The notes under the pieces: model-generated
Seen by the model: the letters and a program-made list of their open reading frames with translations, nothing else
Told to the model about the DNA's origin: nothing
The model's database searches: none
Assembly (NCBI RefSeq): GCF_900549175.1
Contig: NZ_URNN01000096.1
Location: 1-13,136 of the forward strand
Source: an uncultured Prevotella sp.
GTDB lineage: Bacteria > Bacteroidota > Bacteroidia > Bacteroidales > Bacteroidaceae
Direction: 5' to 3'
Length of the DNA: 13,136 nucleotides
Translations under genes and position numbers: made by a program
Part shown: positions 6,494 to 13,136 of the stretch, piece by piece
How positions within the stretch are numbered: position 1 is the stretch's first letter
Layout of the letters: the number at the start of each line of letters is the position of its first letter

Positions 6494-7093
6494 TTATCTC
6501 AGGTCGATTATCTCAGCCTCGGGATGTGTCTTGCGGTTGAATCTGAACATGTTGTCGTTCAGTTTGGCCTTCTTGAAGTTGCTGATGGTTATCACGTTCC
6601 ACCTTGTTCCCTGCTTCATCTTGATTTGCGAGGGCACGCATGTCGACCTGTTGGCATAGATGTACATCTCCTGCAGCTTGCGCTTGCTGTCGGTTGCAGT
6701 CAGGTGTATCTCGTAGTTGTTGCCCTGGTTTTTCATGCTGTACTTGAATCCCGTCTTGTATATGTTTATGAAGTTATACGGATTGATGGCCTGCAACTCG
6801 CTTTCGGTCGGGGTGCTTACGTTCACCTCGTTGTTGCCTTTCATGTAGGTCCATTGCGTCTTGCCGTCAAACCACACGTCGGCCTGCGTGGTGGTGGCGT
6901 GAAACATCTTTCCCTTCACCGATATTGTGCCGCCAAGCGACTTCGCCTTGCCGTCGGAGATACTGAAATTAGCCGTAACGCCGGTTCGGTTGCTCACCGT
7001 TGCTGCTATCTTGTCGAGCACGCTTCTGGCCGTCTGTCCCATCATTATGCTGCACATCAGCAGCGAAATCAATGTCAGTCCTGTTCTTTTCAT
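6494..7093 (-). CDS. LolA-like outer-membrane lipoprotein carrier protein
   Basis: This 199-residue protein has an N-terminal signal peptide: Lys2-Arg3, a hydrophobic stretch at 5-19 and probable cleavage near Gly19/Gln20. The mature part matches the LolA/LolB-type fold. It begins ARSVLDKIAATVSN and continues with GKMFHATTTQADVWFDGKTQWTYM, a typical "VWFDGKTxWTY" strand pair, and ISNFKKAKLNDNMFRFN near the end. LolA shuttles lipoproteins across the periplasm from LolCDE to the outer membrane; the hydrophobic cavity cannot be judged from sequence alone. It follows ftsK by 80 bp on the same strand, an arrangement also known to me from other Bacteroidales. The leader is A-rich without a Shine-Dalgarno site. 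The family is well supported; true lipoprotein-carrier activity is inferred. Confidence 0.85.
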   Translation of the reverse strand: MKRTGLTLISLLMCSIMMGQTARSVLDKIAATVSNRTGVTANFSISDGKAKSLGGTISVKGKMFHATTTQADVWFDGKTQWTYMKGNNEVNVSTPTESELQAINPYNFINIYKTGFKYSMKNQGNNYEIHLTATDSKRKLQEMYIYANRSTCVPSQIKMKQGTRWNVITISNFKKAKLNDNMFRFNRKTHPEAEIIDLR

Positions 7094-7173
7094 TGTCTTT
7101 TCTTTGTTTTATGATTGTTTGTCCTCATGTTGCTGCGTGTCTGCCGGCAGTTCCGTTTCACGCCGTACCTCCG

Positions 7174-9699
7174 TCATCTCTTCGTCCATGCGCTCAGCAG
7201 ATTGTCAAGACTCACCTCGTCCTGTATCATCACCTCACGAGGCTTGCTGCCCATGGCGGCACCCACCACGCCCACTTTCTCCAGCTGGTCCATCAGCCGG
7301 CCGGCGCGGTTGTAGCCTATCGAGAACTTGCGCTGTATCAGACTTGTGCTTCCCGACTGGTTGAGCACTATCAGTCGTGCCGCCTCTTCGAACAACGGGT
7401 CGAGATGCTGTATGTCGACATCTGCAGAGCCTTCGGCTCCGCCACCGTTGTCGGTGTCGGGTTCCGGCAGTTCGAACGGTGTGGGATAGCCTTGCTGCTT
7501 GGCTATGAACCCGTTTATGTTCTCCACCTCCGGCGTGTCCACGAAGGCGCACTGCACGCGTACAGGCTCGTTGCCGTTGAGTATGAGCAGGTCGCCGCGG
7601 CCTATCAGCTGGTTGGCTCCCGGGCGGTCGAGGATGGTTTTCGAGTCGATCATGGCGCTTACCTTGAAGGCTATGCGTCCCGGGAAGTTGGCTTTGATGT
7701 TACCCGTGATAATGGTTGTGGTGGGGCGTTGCGTGGCTATTATCATGTGTATGCCCACGGCGCGTGCCAGCTGCGCTATGCGTGCTATGGGCAGCTCTAT
7801 CTCTTTGCCTGCGGTCATTATCAGGTCGCCGAACTCGTCGATTACTACGACGATGTACGGCATGAACTTGTGTCCTTTCAGCGGGTTTAGCTGCCTTTCC
7901 TTGAACTTCTTGTTGTATTCCTTTATGTTTCTGGCTCCGGCCATCTTCAGCAGGTCGTATCGCGTGTCCATCTCCTTGCACAGGCTGTTGAGTGTGCGCA
8001 CCACCTTTGTCACATCCGTTATGATGGGTTCCGAATCCTCGTCGGGCACCTTGGCCAGAAAATGGTTTGCTATCGGGCCGTATATGCTGAACTCCACCTT
8101 CTTCGGGTCTATCAGCACTATCTTCAGCTCCGCCGGATGCTTCTTGTACAGCAGCGAGGTGATGATGGCGTTCAGTCCCACCGACTTTCCCTGGCCCGTT
8201 GCGCCGGCAACGAGCAGGTGCGGTATCTTGGCCAGGTCGAACATGTAGACCTCGTTCGTGATGGTCTTGCCGATGGCACATGGCAGTTCCATGTTGCTTT
8301 CCTGAAATTTCTTCGAGTTCAGTATGCTCTCCATCGACACGATGTTGGGCTTGGCGTTGGGCACCTCTATACCGATGGTTCCCTTTCCCGGTATCGGTGC
8401 GATGATGCGTATGCCGAGAGCCGAGAGGCTCAGCGCGATGTCGTCTTCCAGGTTGCGTATCTTCGATATGCGCACGCCCTGTGCCGGTGTTATCTCATAC
8501 AGTGTTATCGTGGGGCCTACGGTGGCCTTTATGCTGCTTATCTCCACTCCGAAGTTGCGCAGCACCTCCACTATGCGGTTCTTGTTTGCCGTCTGTTCGG
8601 CCATGTCGATGTACGGCTTGCCGTCGTTCTCATACTTCTTCAGCAGGGCGAGAGTGGGGTAGTGGTAGTTCTCGAGGTCGAGCTTGGGGTCGTACGGTGC
8701 CTGTTCGTCGCCGTCTTCGTTCACCAAACTCTTTCCTTTGGCCTTTTCCTCGTCCTTGCCGAGGGTGATGTCCATATCCGGTTCTTTCTTGTCCTTCTTG
8801 TCCTTCGCGTCTTCTGCTGCCGTGCCGTCATCATTGCCGTCATTGTCTGCGGCAGGTTCCGCACCGCTGTCCTTGTCCGTCTTTGGGCCCTTGCCGCTGT
8901 CCTTTTCCGTGTCGGCCGGTGCAAATTCCTCGCTGTCGAAGTCTATCGTCTGCGCCTCCGGGTTGTCAAACACCTCGGGGTCTTCTTCCGTTTCCGGCAC
9001 GGAGGGAGCCGGTTCTTCCTCCTCTTTGCCCTTGTCCCTGCCGTTGCTTATCTCAAATTTCACCCTGCTCGTGAAGTAGTTCACCGGGTTGAGCATCTTT
9101 CTCACCACATACACCGTCTCCGTGCTTATGTAGGTGAGGAATCCCACAGCCACGAGACACAGCAGTGCCGCCAGTCCCGGGGTGCCGATGAGGTTCTCTA
9201 TCCATTGCGCCATGTACTGGCCGTGGTCTCCGCCGGTGTTGAATCCGCTGTCGGGAAACAGCGGCGATATGAATTTGGCGAGTGCTGTCGATGCCCACAC
9301 CATGATTATGGTCATGCAGACAAACCATTTTGACAGGTTGATGATGTACACCCTCATCAGCTTCAGCGATACCATGATGAGGAACAGCGGTATCATAAAC
9401 GCCGGAATACCGAAGCAGCGCTTCACGAAAAAGTTCGCCAAATATGCGCCTATCGAGCCGCAGTTGTTCATGAATTCCCTTTTCGTGTTCATTATCTCGC
9501 CTGCCACCGGTGTGTCTATAAGGCTCTGGTCGGCATTTCCCGTTGTGAAGTAGGAGATGAACGCCATCGTCATGTATATCGCCACTATCAGCGATGTCAG
9601 TCCGAGCATGAAGTTCAGCTTCTCGTTGTGAAACACTTTGTCTATGCCGATGCTTTCGCTGAATGATGTCGTATTATTTGATTTCTTACGTTTTGCCAT
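7174..9699 (-). CDS. ftsK: DNA translocase FtsK/SpoIIIE family
   Basis: FtsK is a septum-anchored hexameric motor that pumps chromosomal DNA during division and assists dimer resolution. The 841 residues split into three parts. The membrane domain has about four hydrophobic helices, near 31-51, 97-117, 125-145 and 172-192. A low-complexity linker at about 222-335 is full of Asp, Glu and Lys. The motor covers about 350-740, with Walker A GATGQGKS at 499-506 and Walker B VVVIDEFGDLI at about 616-626, followed by ATQRPTTTIITG. The C-terminal gamma winged helix (about 770-840: LIQRKFSIGYNRAGRLMDQLE) normally reads oriented chromosomal motifs and contacts the Xer recombinase. ATG 9699 fits the promoter at 9724-9755. 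It heads the leftward operon with the LolA-like, DUF4491 and rlmH genes. The assignment is secure. Confidence 0.97.
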   Translation of the reverse strand: MAKRKKSNNTTSFSESIGIDKVFHNEKLNFMLGLTSLIVAIYMTMAFISYFTTGNADQSLIDTPVAGEIMNTKREFMNNCGSIGAYLANFFVKRCFGIPAFMIPLFLIMVSLKLMRVYIINLSKWFVCMTIIMVWASTALAKFISPLFPDSGFNTGGDHGQYMAQWIENLIGTPGLAALLCLVAVGFLTYISTETVYVVRKMLNPVNYFTSRVKFEISNGRDKGKEEEEPAPSVPETEEDPEVFDNPEAQTIDFDSEEFAPADTEKDSGKGPKTDKDSGAEPAADNDGNDDGTAAEDAKDKKDKKEPDMDITLGKDEEKAKGKSLVNEDGDEQAPYDPKLDLENYHYPTLALLKKYENDGKPYIDMAEQTANKNRIVEVLRNFGVEISSIKATVGPTITLYEITPAQGVRISKIRNLEDDIALSLSALGIRIIAPIPGKGTIGIEVPNAKPNIVSMESILNSKKFQESNMELPCAIGKTITNEVYMFDLAKIPHLLVAGATGQGKSVGLNAIITSLLYKKHPAELKIVLIDPKKVEFSIYGPIANHFLAKVPDEDSEPIITDVTKVVRTLNSLCKEMDTRYDLLKMAGARNIKEYNKKFKERQLNPLKGHKFMPYIVVVIDEFGDLIMTAGKEIELPIARIAQLARAVGIHMIIATQRPTTTIITGNIKANFPGRIAFKVSAMIDSKTILDRPGANQLIGRGDLLILNGNEPVRVQCAFVDTPEVENINGFIAKQQGYPTPFELPEPDTDNGGGAEGSADVDIQHLDPLFEEAARLIVLNQSGSTSLIQRKFSIGYNRAGRLMDQLEKVGVVGAAMGSKPREVMIQDEVSLDNLLSAWTKR

Positions 9700-9723
9700 G
9701 TCTGTTACAACTCAATTATTCTG

Positions 9724-9755
9724 CAAAAGTAGCAGAAAAAACTTATATTTTACAA
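9724..9755 (-). promoter_or_regulatory. Promoter of the ftsK operon
   Basis: On the minus strand a TTG (9755-9753) precedes TACTTTTG (9731-9724) by 21 bp, matching the Bacteroidota consensus. ATG 9699 lies 24 bp downstream. It shares a 103-bp AT-rich gap with the divergent promoter of the exonuclease gene. Confidence 0.65.
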
Positions 9756-9774
9756 TAAACTCATAGCTTTTTTG

Positions 9775-9782
9775 TATTTTTG
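9775..9782 (+). promoter_or_regulatory. Putative -7 element of the exonuclease-rlmI-tilS operon
   Basis: TATTTTTG matches TAnnTTTG and is followed by CA. It stands 20 bp before ATG 9803. The -33 position has only a T-rich TTTTA (about 9747-9751), not a TTG, so this promoter looks weaker than the divergent ftsK one. Confidence 0.45.
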
Positions 9783-9802
9783 CAATTCGAAAACAGCTGA
9801 TA

Positions 9803-10483
9803 ATGAAAAAAACATTATATAACAAGTACGACAAGTCGCTGATAGCGTCGCTGCCGCGTGTGCTTTTCGAGGGGCGCATCATCGTTGTCGTGTCCGAGTC
9901 GGAAGCCGAGCGTGCTGTCGGTTATCTGCTCTCGATGCCGGTGCTCGGTGTCGATACCGAGACACGTCCGTCGTTCAAGCGGGGTGTCATTCACAATGTG
10001 GCCCTGCTGCAGGTGTCCACATACGACACCTGTTTCCTTTTCCGTTTGAACCATACCGGCATCACGCCCGCCATCAAACGCCTGCTTGAAGACACCACGG
10101 TGCCCAAGATAGGGTTGTCGCTGCACGACGATCTGACGATGTTGCGCAGGGCGGCCGACTTCGTTCCGGGCAACTTCATCGACCTTCAGAAGCACGTAAG
10201 GGAGATAGGGGTGGAAGACCTCAGCCTGCAGAAACTCTATGCCAACTTCTTCGGACAGAAGATAAGCAAGCGCGAGAGGCTCACCAACTGGGAGGCCGAC
10301 GTGCTCACCGACAGGCAGAAGCTCTATGCCGCCACCGACGCCTGGACCTGCATCATGCTTTACGAAGAGCTGGTGCGTCTCAAGTCTACGGGCGACTACA
10401 CGCTCGTTATGACGGATTCCGGTGCCGGCGAACAGACGCCGCAGCCGTCCGGCGATTCGCCGTCGGAACATTCAGAACAGTGA
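9803..10483 (+). CDS. DEDDy-type 3'-5' exonuclease domain protein (RNase D-like)
   Basis: This 226-residue protein is a single DnaQ-like exonuclease domain of the RNase D/WRN type. The catalytic acids can be placed: Asp51 and Glu53 in GVDTET (ExoI), Asp110 in GLSLHDDLTML (ExoII), and Tyr175/Asp179 in YAATDAW (ExoIII, the DEDDy form). LSLQKLYANFFGQKISKRERLTNWE fits the region before ExoIII in RNase D. There is no HRDC domain, so it is not a canonical E. coli-type RNase D. The last 20 or so residues are a polar Ser/Glu/Pro tail. It heads the rightward operon, with the RlmI-type methyltransferase gene 21 bp downstream, which hints at an RNA substrate. Whether it degrades RNA or DNA cannot be decided from sequence. 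Confidence 0.88.
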   Translation: MKKTLYNKYDKSLIASLPRVLFEGRIIVVVSESEAERAVGYLLSMPVLGVDTETRPSFKRGVIHNVALLQVSTYDTCFLFRLNHTGITPAIKRLLEDTTVPKIGLSLHDDLTMLRRAADFVPGNFIDLQKHVREIGVEDLSLQKLYANFFGQKISKRERLTNWEADVLTDRQKLYAATDAWTCIMLYEELVRLKSTGDYTLVMTDSGAGEQTPQPSGDSPSEHSEQ

Positions 10484-10504
10484 AACACCATACAATTTAC
10501 ATAT

Positions 10505-11686
10505 ATGTATAAGCAGATATATCTGAAGCGTGGCAAGGAAGACAGCCTGAAACGCTTCCATCCGTGGGTATTTTCGGGTGCCATCCACCATGCCGACGAA
10601 GGGATAGAAGAAGGTGAGGTGGTGAGGGTAATCACTTCCGAGGGCGATTTCATTGCCGTGGGACATTATCAGATAGGGTCGATTGCGGTGCGGGTGCTGT
10701 CGTTCCGCGACGTGCCCGTCGACGCCGCGTTCTGGGAGTCGCGCCTGCGGTCGGCCTTCGGGCTCCGTGTTGCCATGGGCATAGCCGACAACCCCACCAA
10801 CAACACCTACCGTCTGGTGCACGGCGAGGGCGACTGTCTGCCCGGCCTCGTTGTCGATGTATACGGCCGTACGGCCGTCATGCAGGCCCACAGTGTGGGC
10901 ATGCACGTGTGCCGCAGGGAGGTGGCGCAGGCCATCGTCGGCGTTACCGGAGGGCGTATTGACAACATTTACTACAAGAGCGAGACCACTCTGCCCTTCA
11001 AGGCCGACCTCGGACAGGAGAACGGGTTCATCATCGGCGGCAGCGACGACAACACGGCCATGGAGAACGGCCTGCGTTTCCACGTCGACTGGCTGAAGGG
11101 ACAGAAGACGGGCTTCTTCGTCGACCAGCGCGAAAACCGCGCCCTGCTCGAGCGTTACGCCCACGGTCGCAAGGTGCTCAACATGTTCTGCTACACCGGC
11201 GGATTCTCCTTCTATGCCATGCGCGGCGGAGCCTCTCTGGTGCACTCAGTGGACAGCAGCGCCAAGGCCATCGAGCTTACCCGCCGCAATGTCAGTCTCA
11301 ATTTCCCCGATGACGCACGCCACGAGGCTTTTTGCGAAGATGCGTTCAAGTATCTCGACGACGCGGGAAGCCTCTACGACCTCATCATCCTCGACCCGCC
11401 GGCGTTCGCAAAACACCGCGGGGCCATACGCAACGCCCTCAAGGGCTACTGTCGCCTCAACGCCAAGGCGTTCGAGAAGATACAGAGCGGCGGCATACTG
11501 TTCACGTTCTCGTGCAGCCAGGTGATAACGAAAGACAATTTCCGCAATGCCGTATTCACCGCCGCCGCCATGTCGGGCCGCAAGGTGCGCATACTGCACC
11601 AGCTGCACCAGCCGGCCGACCATCCCGTCAATATCTATCATCCCGAGGGAGAATATCTCAAGGGGCTTGTTCTGTACGTAGAGTGA
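10505..11686 (+). CDS. rlmI: Class I SAM-dependent rRNA methyltransferase, RlmI type (23S rRNA m5C1962)
   Basis: This 393-residue protein has the architecture of RlmI, which makes 5-methylcytosine at position 1962 of 23S rRNA. An N-terminal PUA domain (about 1-72: IYLKRGKEDSLKRFHPWVFSGAI) binds RNA. A middle segment ends in GFFVDQRENR (203-212). The Rossmann methyltransferase domain carries motif I VLNMFCYTGGFSFYA (224-238), the acidic SVDSS (248-252), motif IV LDPPAFAK (296-303) and FTFSCSQ (333-339), whose Cys337 is the likely nucleophile. It lies 21 bp after the exonuclease gene, and its TGA overlaps the probable GTG start of tilS. The methyltransferase family is certain; the exact target base is taken from the best-known homologue and is less so. 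Confidence 0.9.
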   Translation: MYKQIYLKRGKEDSLKRFHPWVFSGAIHHADEGIEEGEVVRVITSEGDFIAVGHYQIGSIAVRVLSFRDVPVDAAFWESRLRSAFGLRVAMGIADNPTNNTYRLVHGEGDCLPGLVVDVYGRTAVMQAHSVGMHVCRREVAQAIVGVTGGRIDNIYYKSETTLPFKADLGQENGFIIGGSDDNTAMENGLRFHVDWLKGQKTGFFVDQRENRALLERYAHGRKVLNMFCYTGGFSFYAMRGGASLVHSVDSSAKAIELTRRNVSLNFPDDARHEAFCEDAFKYLDDAGSLYDLIILDPPAFAKHRGAIRNALKGYCRLNAKAFEKIQSGGILFTFSCSQVITKDNFRNAVFTAAAMSGRKVRILHQLHQPADHPVNIYHPEGEYLKGLVLYVE

Positions 11687-13047
11687 CACACACCGTCTTG
11701 ACTGTAGAAGAAAACGTATCGGCATATATAGCGCGCCACAATATGTTGGATCTGGAGAAAAAGCATATTGTGGCCCTCAGCGGCGGGGCCGACAGCGTGG
11801 CCCTGCTGCTGATAATGCAGTCTTTGGGTTACAACGTGGAGGCCGTCCACTGCAATTTTCATCTGCGCGGCGACGAGTCGTGCCGCGACGAGCGTTTCGT
11901 CCGTGAACTGTGCGGCCGGCGCGGCGTGCCTTTCCATACCGTACACTTCGCCACCGCCGACTATGCCTCGCTGCACAAGGTGAGCATAGAGATGGCGGCA
12001 CGCGAGTTGCGCTACCGCCATTTCGAGCAGCTGCGCCGCGACATCGGTGCCGCCGACATCTGCGTGGCCCATCACAGCGACGACAGCGTGGAGACGCTGC
12101 TGATGAATCTTGTGCGCGGCACCGGCATACACGGCCTTGCCGGCATACGTCCCGTCAACGGATACATACGCCGGCCGCTCCTCTGCCTCAGCCGTTCCGA
12201 CATAGAAGGCTATCTCTCCGCCCTGGGGCAGGACTACGTCACCGACAGCACCAATCTTGTGGCCGACGTGACACGCAACAAGTTCAGGCTGAACATAATA
12301 CCGCTGCTGAAAGAAATAAATCCCTCTGCCGCCGACAACATCCGCCGTACGGCAGAGTATGTGTCCGAAGCCGTGCGCGTGTTCGACGATGCCATGGCCG
12401 CAGGGCGCGCGCGCGTCACCGGAGCCGGCGGTGCCGAATCGCGCGGCGTCACCATTGACGTGTCGCGGCTGTCGGCCGAGCCTTCGCCGGAGTGTCTGCT
12501 GCACAGCATACTCGGCGGCTATGGCTTCACGCCCTCTCAGGTGGAGCAGGTGTATGCCGGCATCGGCGCGCCTTCGTCGGGACGGGTGTACCATTCTCCC
12601 CGTTTCGATTTGCTTATAGACCGCGGCCGCATCATCATCGAGCCGCAGTTTGTTGCGGCGGGGCCGCTGAAGATGCCGGAGCCGGGTGTATATGTCATTG
12701 CCGGCGGCCGCCGTCTGTCTGTTTCCATAGATGACATCGACAGCGGTTTCGTTCTGCCGCGATCTGCCGCTGAGGTGTGTCTCGACGCCTCCGGGGTAAG
12801 GTTTCCGCTGACTTTGCGCCCCGCCGTTGCCGGCGACCGCTTTGTCCCTTTCGGCATGCGCGGCTCTAAACTCGTCAGCGACTATCTCACCGACCGCAAG
12901 CGCACTCTTTTCGAGAAGCGCCGCAGCATGGTGCTCACCTCCGCCGACGGCGAAATTATCTGGCTTGTGGGCGAACGGCCCGACAACCGCTTCCGTATAA
13001 CGGAGCGGAGCAGCAGAGCCGTGAGGCTGAAAGTTTTTGATATTTAA
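11683..13047 (+). CDS. tilS: tRNA(Ile)-lysidine synthase TilS
   Basis: TilS attaches lysine to C34 of tRNA-Ile(CAU), so that it reads AUA and is charged with isoleucine; it is normally essential. From GTG 11683 the protein has 454 residues. The N-type ATP-pyrophosphatase loop is SGGADS (33-38). Other family motifs are HCNFHLRG (56-63), AHHSDDSVET (129-138), RGTGIHGLAG (145-154), RRPLL (163-167), TDSTN (187-191) and RNKFRLNIIP (198-207). The C-terminal TilS domain covers roughly the last 70 residues. The start is uncertain. GTG 11683 overlaps the rlmI stop codon (GTGA) and suits coupling. TTG 11698 would give the N-terminal length I expect from Bacteroides homologues. ATG 11743 would cut into the conserved N-terminus before the ATP loop. 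The frame stays open upstream inside rlmI, which is a shadow. Confidence 0.94.
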   Translation: MTHTVLTVEENVSAYIARHNMLDLEKKHIVALSGGADSVALLLIMQSLGYNVEAVHCNFHLRGDESCRDERFVRELCGRRGVPFHTVHFATADYASLHKVSIEMAARELRYRHFEQLRRDIGAADICVAHHSDDSVETLLMNLVRGTGIHGLAGIRPVNGYIRRPLLCLSRSDIEGYLSALGQDYVTDSTNLVADVTRNKFRLNIIPLLKEINPSAADNIRRTAEYVSEAVRVFDDAMAAGRARVTGAGGAESRGVTIDVSRLSAEPSPECLLHSILGGYGFTPSQVEQVYAGIGAPSSGRVYHSPRFDLLIDRGRIIIEPQFVAAGPLKMPEPGVYVIAGGRRLSVSIDDIDSGFVLPRSAAEVCLDASGVRFPLTLRPAVAGDRFVPFGMRGSKLVSDYLTDRKRTLFEKRRSMVLTSADGEIIWLVGERPDNRFRITERSSRAVRLKVFDI

Positions 13048-13136
13048 ACTCAGAGAGAATTTTTAAACGCAAAGGCGCAGAGACACAGAGATTTATATTT
13101 AAACGCTAAGGCGCAAGGGCGCAAAGGTTTTTTTTA
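13043..13136. repeat. Cluster of degenerate direct repeats beginning TTTAAAC
   Basis: Three imperfect copies start with TTTAAAC, at 13043, 13062 and 13098. Copies 2 and 3 continue GCaAAGGCGCA and GCtAAGGCGCA, then break into 7-8-nt units resembling CGCAAAG, CGCAGAG and CACAGAG. Copy 1 is short (TTTAAACTCAGAGAG) and overlaps the tilS stop codon. The array reaches the window edge, so its full extent is unknown. There is no inverted symmetry that would suggest a hairpin or an insertion-sequence end. I cannot assign a function. Confidence 0.7.

Noticed and set aside
7141..7150. Palindrome CTGCCGGCAG between ftsK and the LolA-like gene
   Set aside because: It has no loop and no T run, so it is not a terminator; a 10-bp palindrome alone in GC-rich DNA is weak evidence for an operator.
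8062..9333. A 423-codon rightward frame opposite ftsK
   Set aside because: It mirrors the ftsK codons on the opposite strand and has no start context or promoter.
11332..11682. Upstream extension of the tilS frame, as if the protein were 571 residues
   Set aside because: The extra 117 codons lie within rlmI in another frame, are Arg/His-rich and bear no TilS similarity.
13043..13136. CRISPR array or insertion-sequence end at the right edge
   Set aside because: The copies are degenerate and unevenly spaced, without unique spacers, terminal inverted repeats or any transposase frame in view.

Overview
The window is a stretch of ordinary chromosome from a member of the Bacteroidota, most probably the order Bacteroidales (Prevotellaceae or a close relative; the genus cannot be settled from this sequence). 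Three things point there. The promoter-like sites fit the Bacteroidota consensus TTG-N(about 19-23)-TAnnTTTG. Gene leaders are A- or A/C-rich and lack Shine-Dalgarno sites. Small lineage-restricted families (DUF4295, DUF4491) lie among the housekeeping genes. Coding DNA is moderately GC-rich, while the gaps that carry promoters are AT-rich.

Layout from left to right. A 3'-truncated htpG (Hsp90) runs leftward out of the window. Divergent from it is a small ECF-type sigma factor with no visible anti-sigma partner. Next comes a rightward cluster of map (methionine aminopeptidase), tsaD (tRNA t6A synthesis) and a stand-alone CinA C-terminal/PncC-type amidohydrolase. A strong-looking promoter then precedes rpmB (L28), rpmG (L33) and a 51-residue DUF4295 protein, which is probably a Bacteroidota-specific ribosomal protein. 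A perfect 17-bp hairpin with T runs on both sides closes that operon and also the convergent leftward operon.

The leftward operon reads ftsK, a LolA-like carrier, a DUF4491 membrane protein and rlmH; the last two genes overlap by ATGA. Divergent from ftsK is a rightward operon of a DEDDy (RNase D-like) 3'-5' exonuclease, an RlmI-type rRNA methyltransferase and tilS. TilS probably starts at a GTG overlapping the methyltransferase stop codon. The window ends in a cluster of degenerate direct repeats that each begin TTTAAAC. The first copy contains the tilS stop codon.

The common theme is translation: ribosomal proteins, two rRNA methyltransferases, two tRNA modification enzymes and N-terminal methionine removal, alongside cell-division DNA translocation and envelope lipoprotein traffic. 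I see no mobile element, CRISPR array, defence system, tRNA or rRNA gene, and no evidence of an undescribed multi-gene system. The least explained items are the terminal repeat cluster, the two small lineage-specific proteins and the orphan sigma factor.
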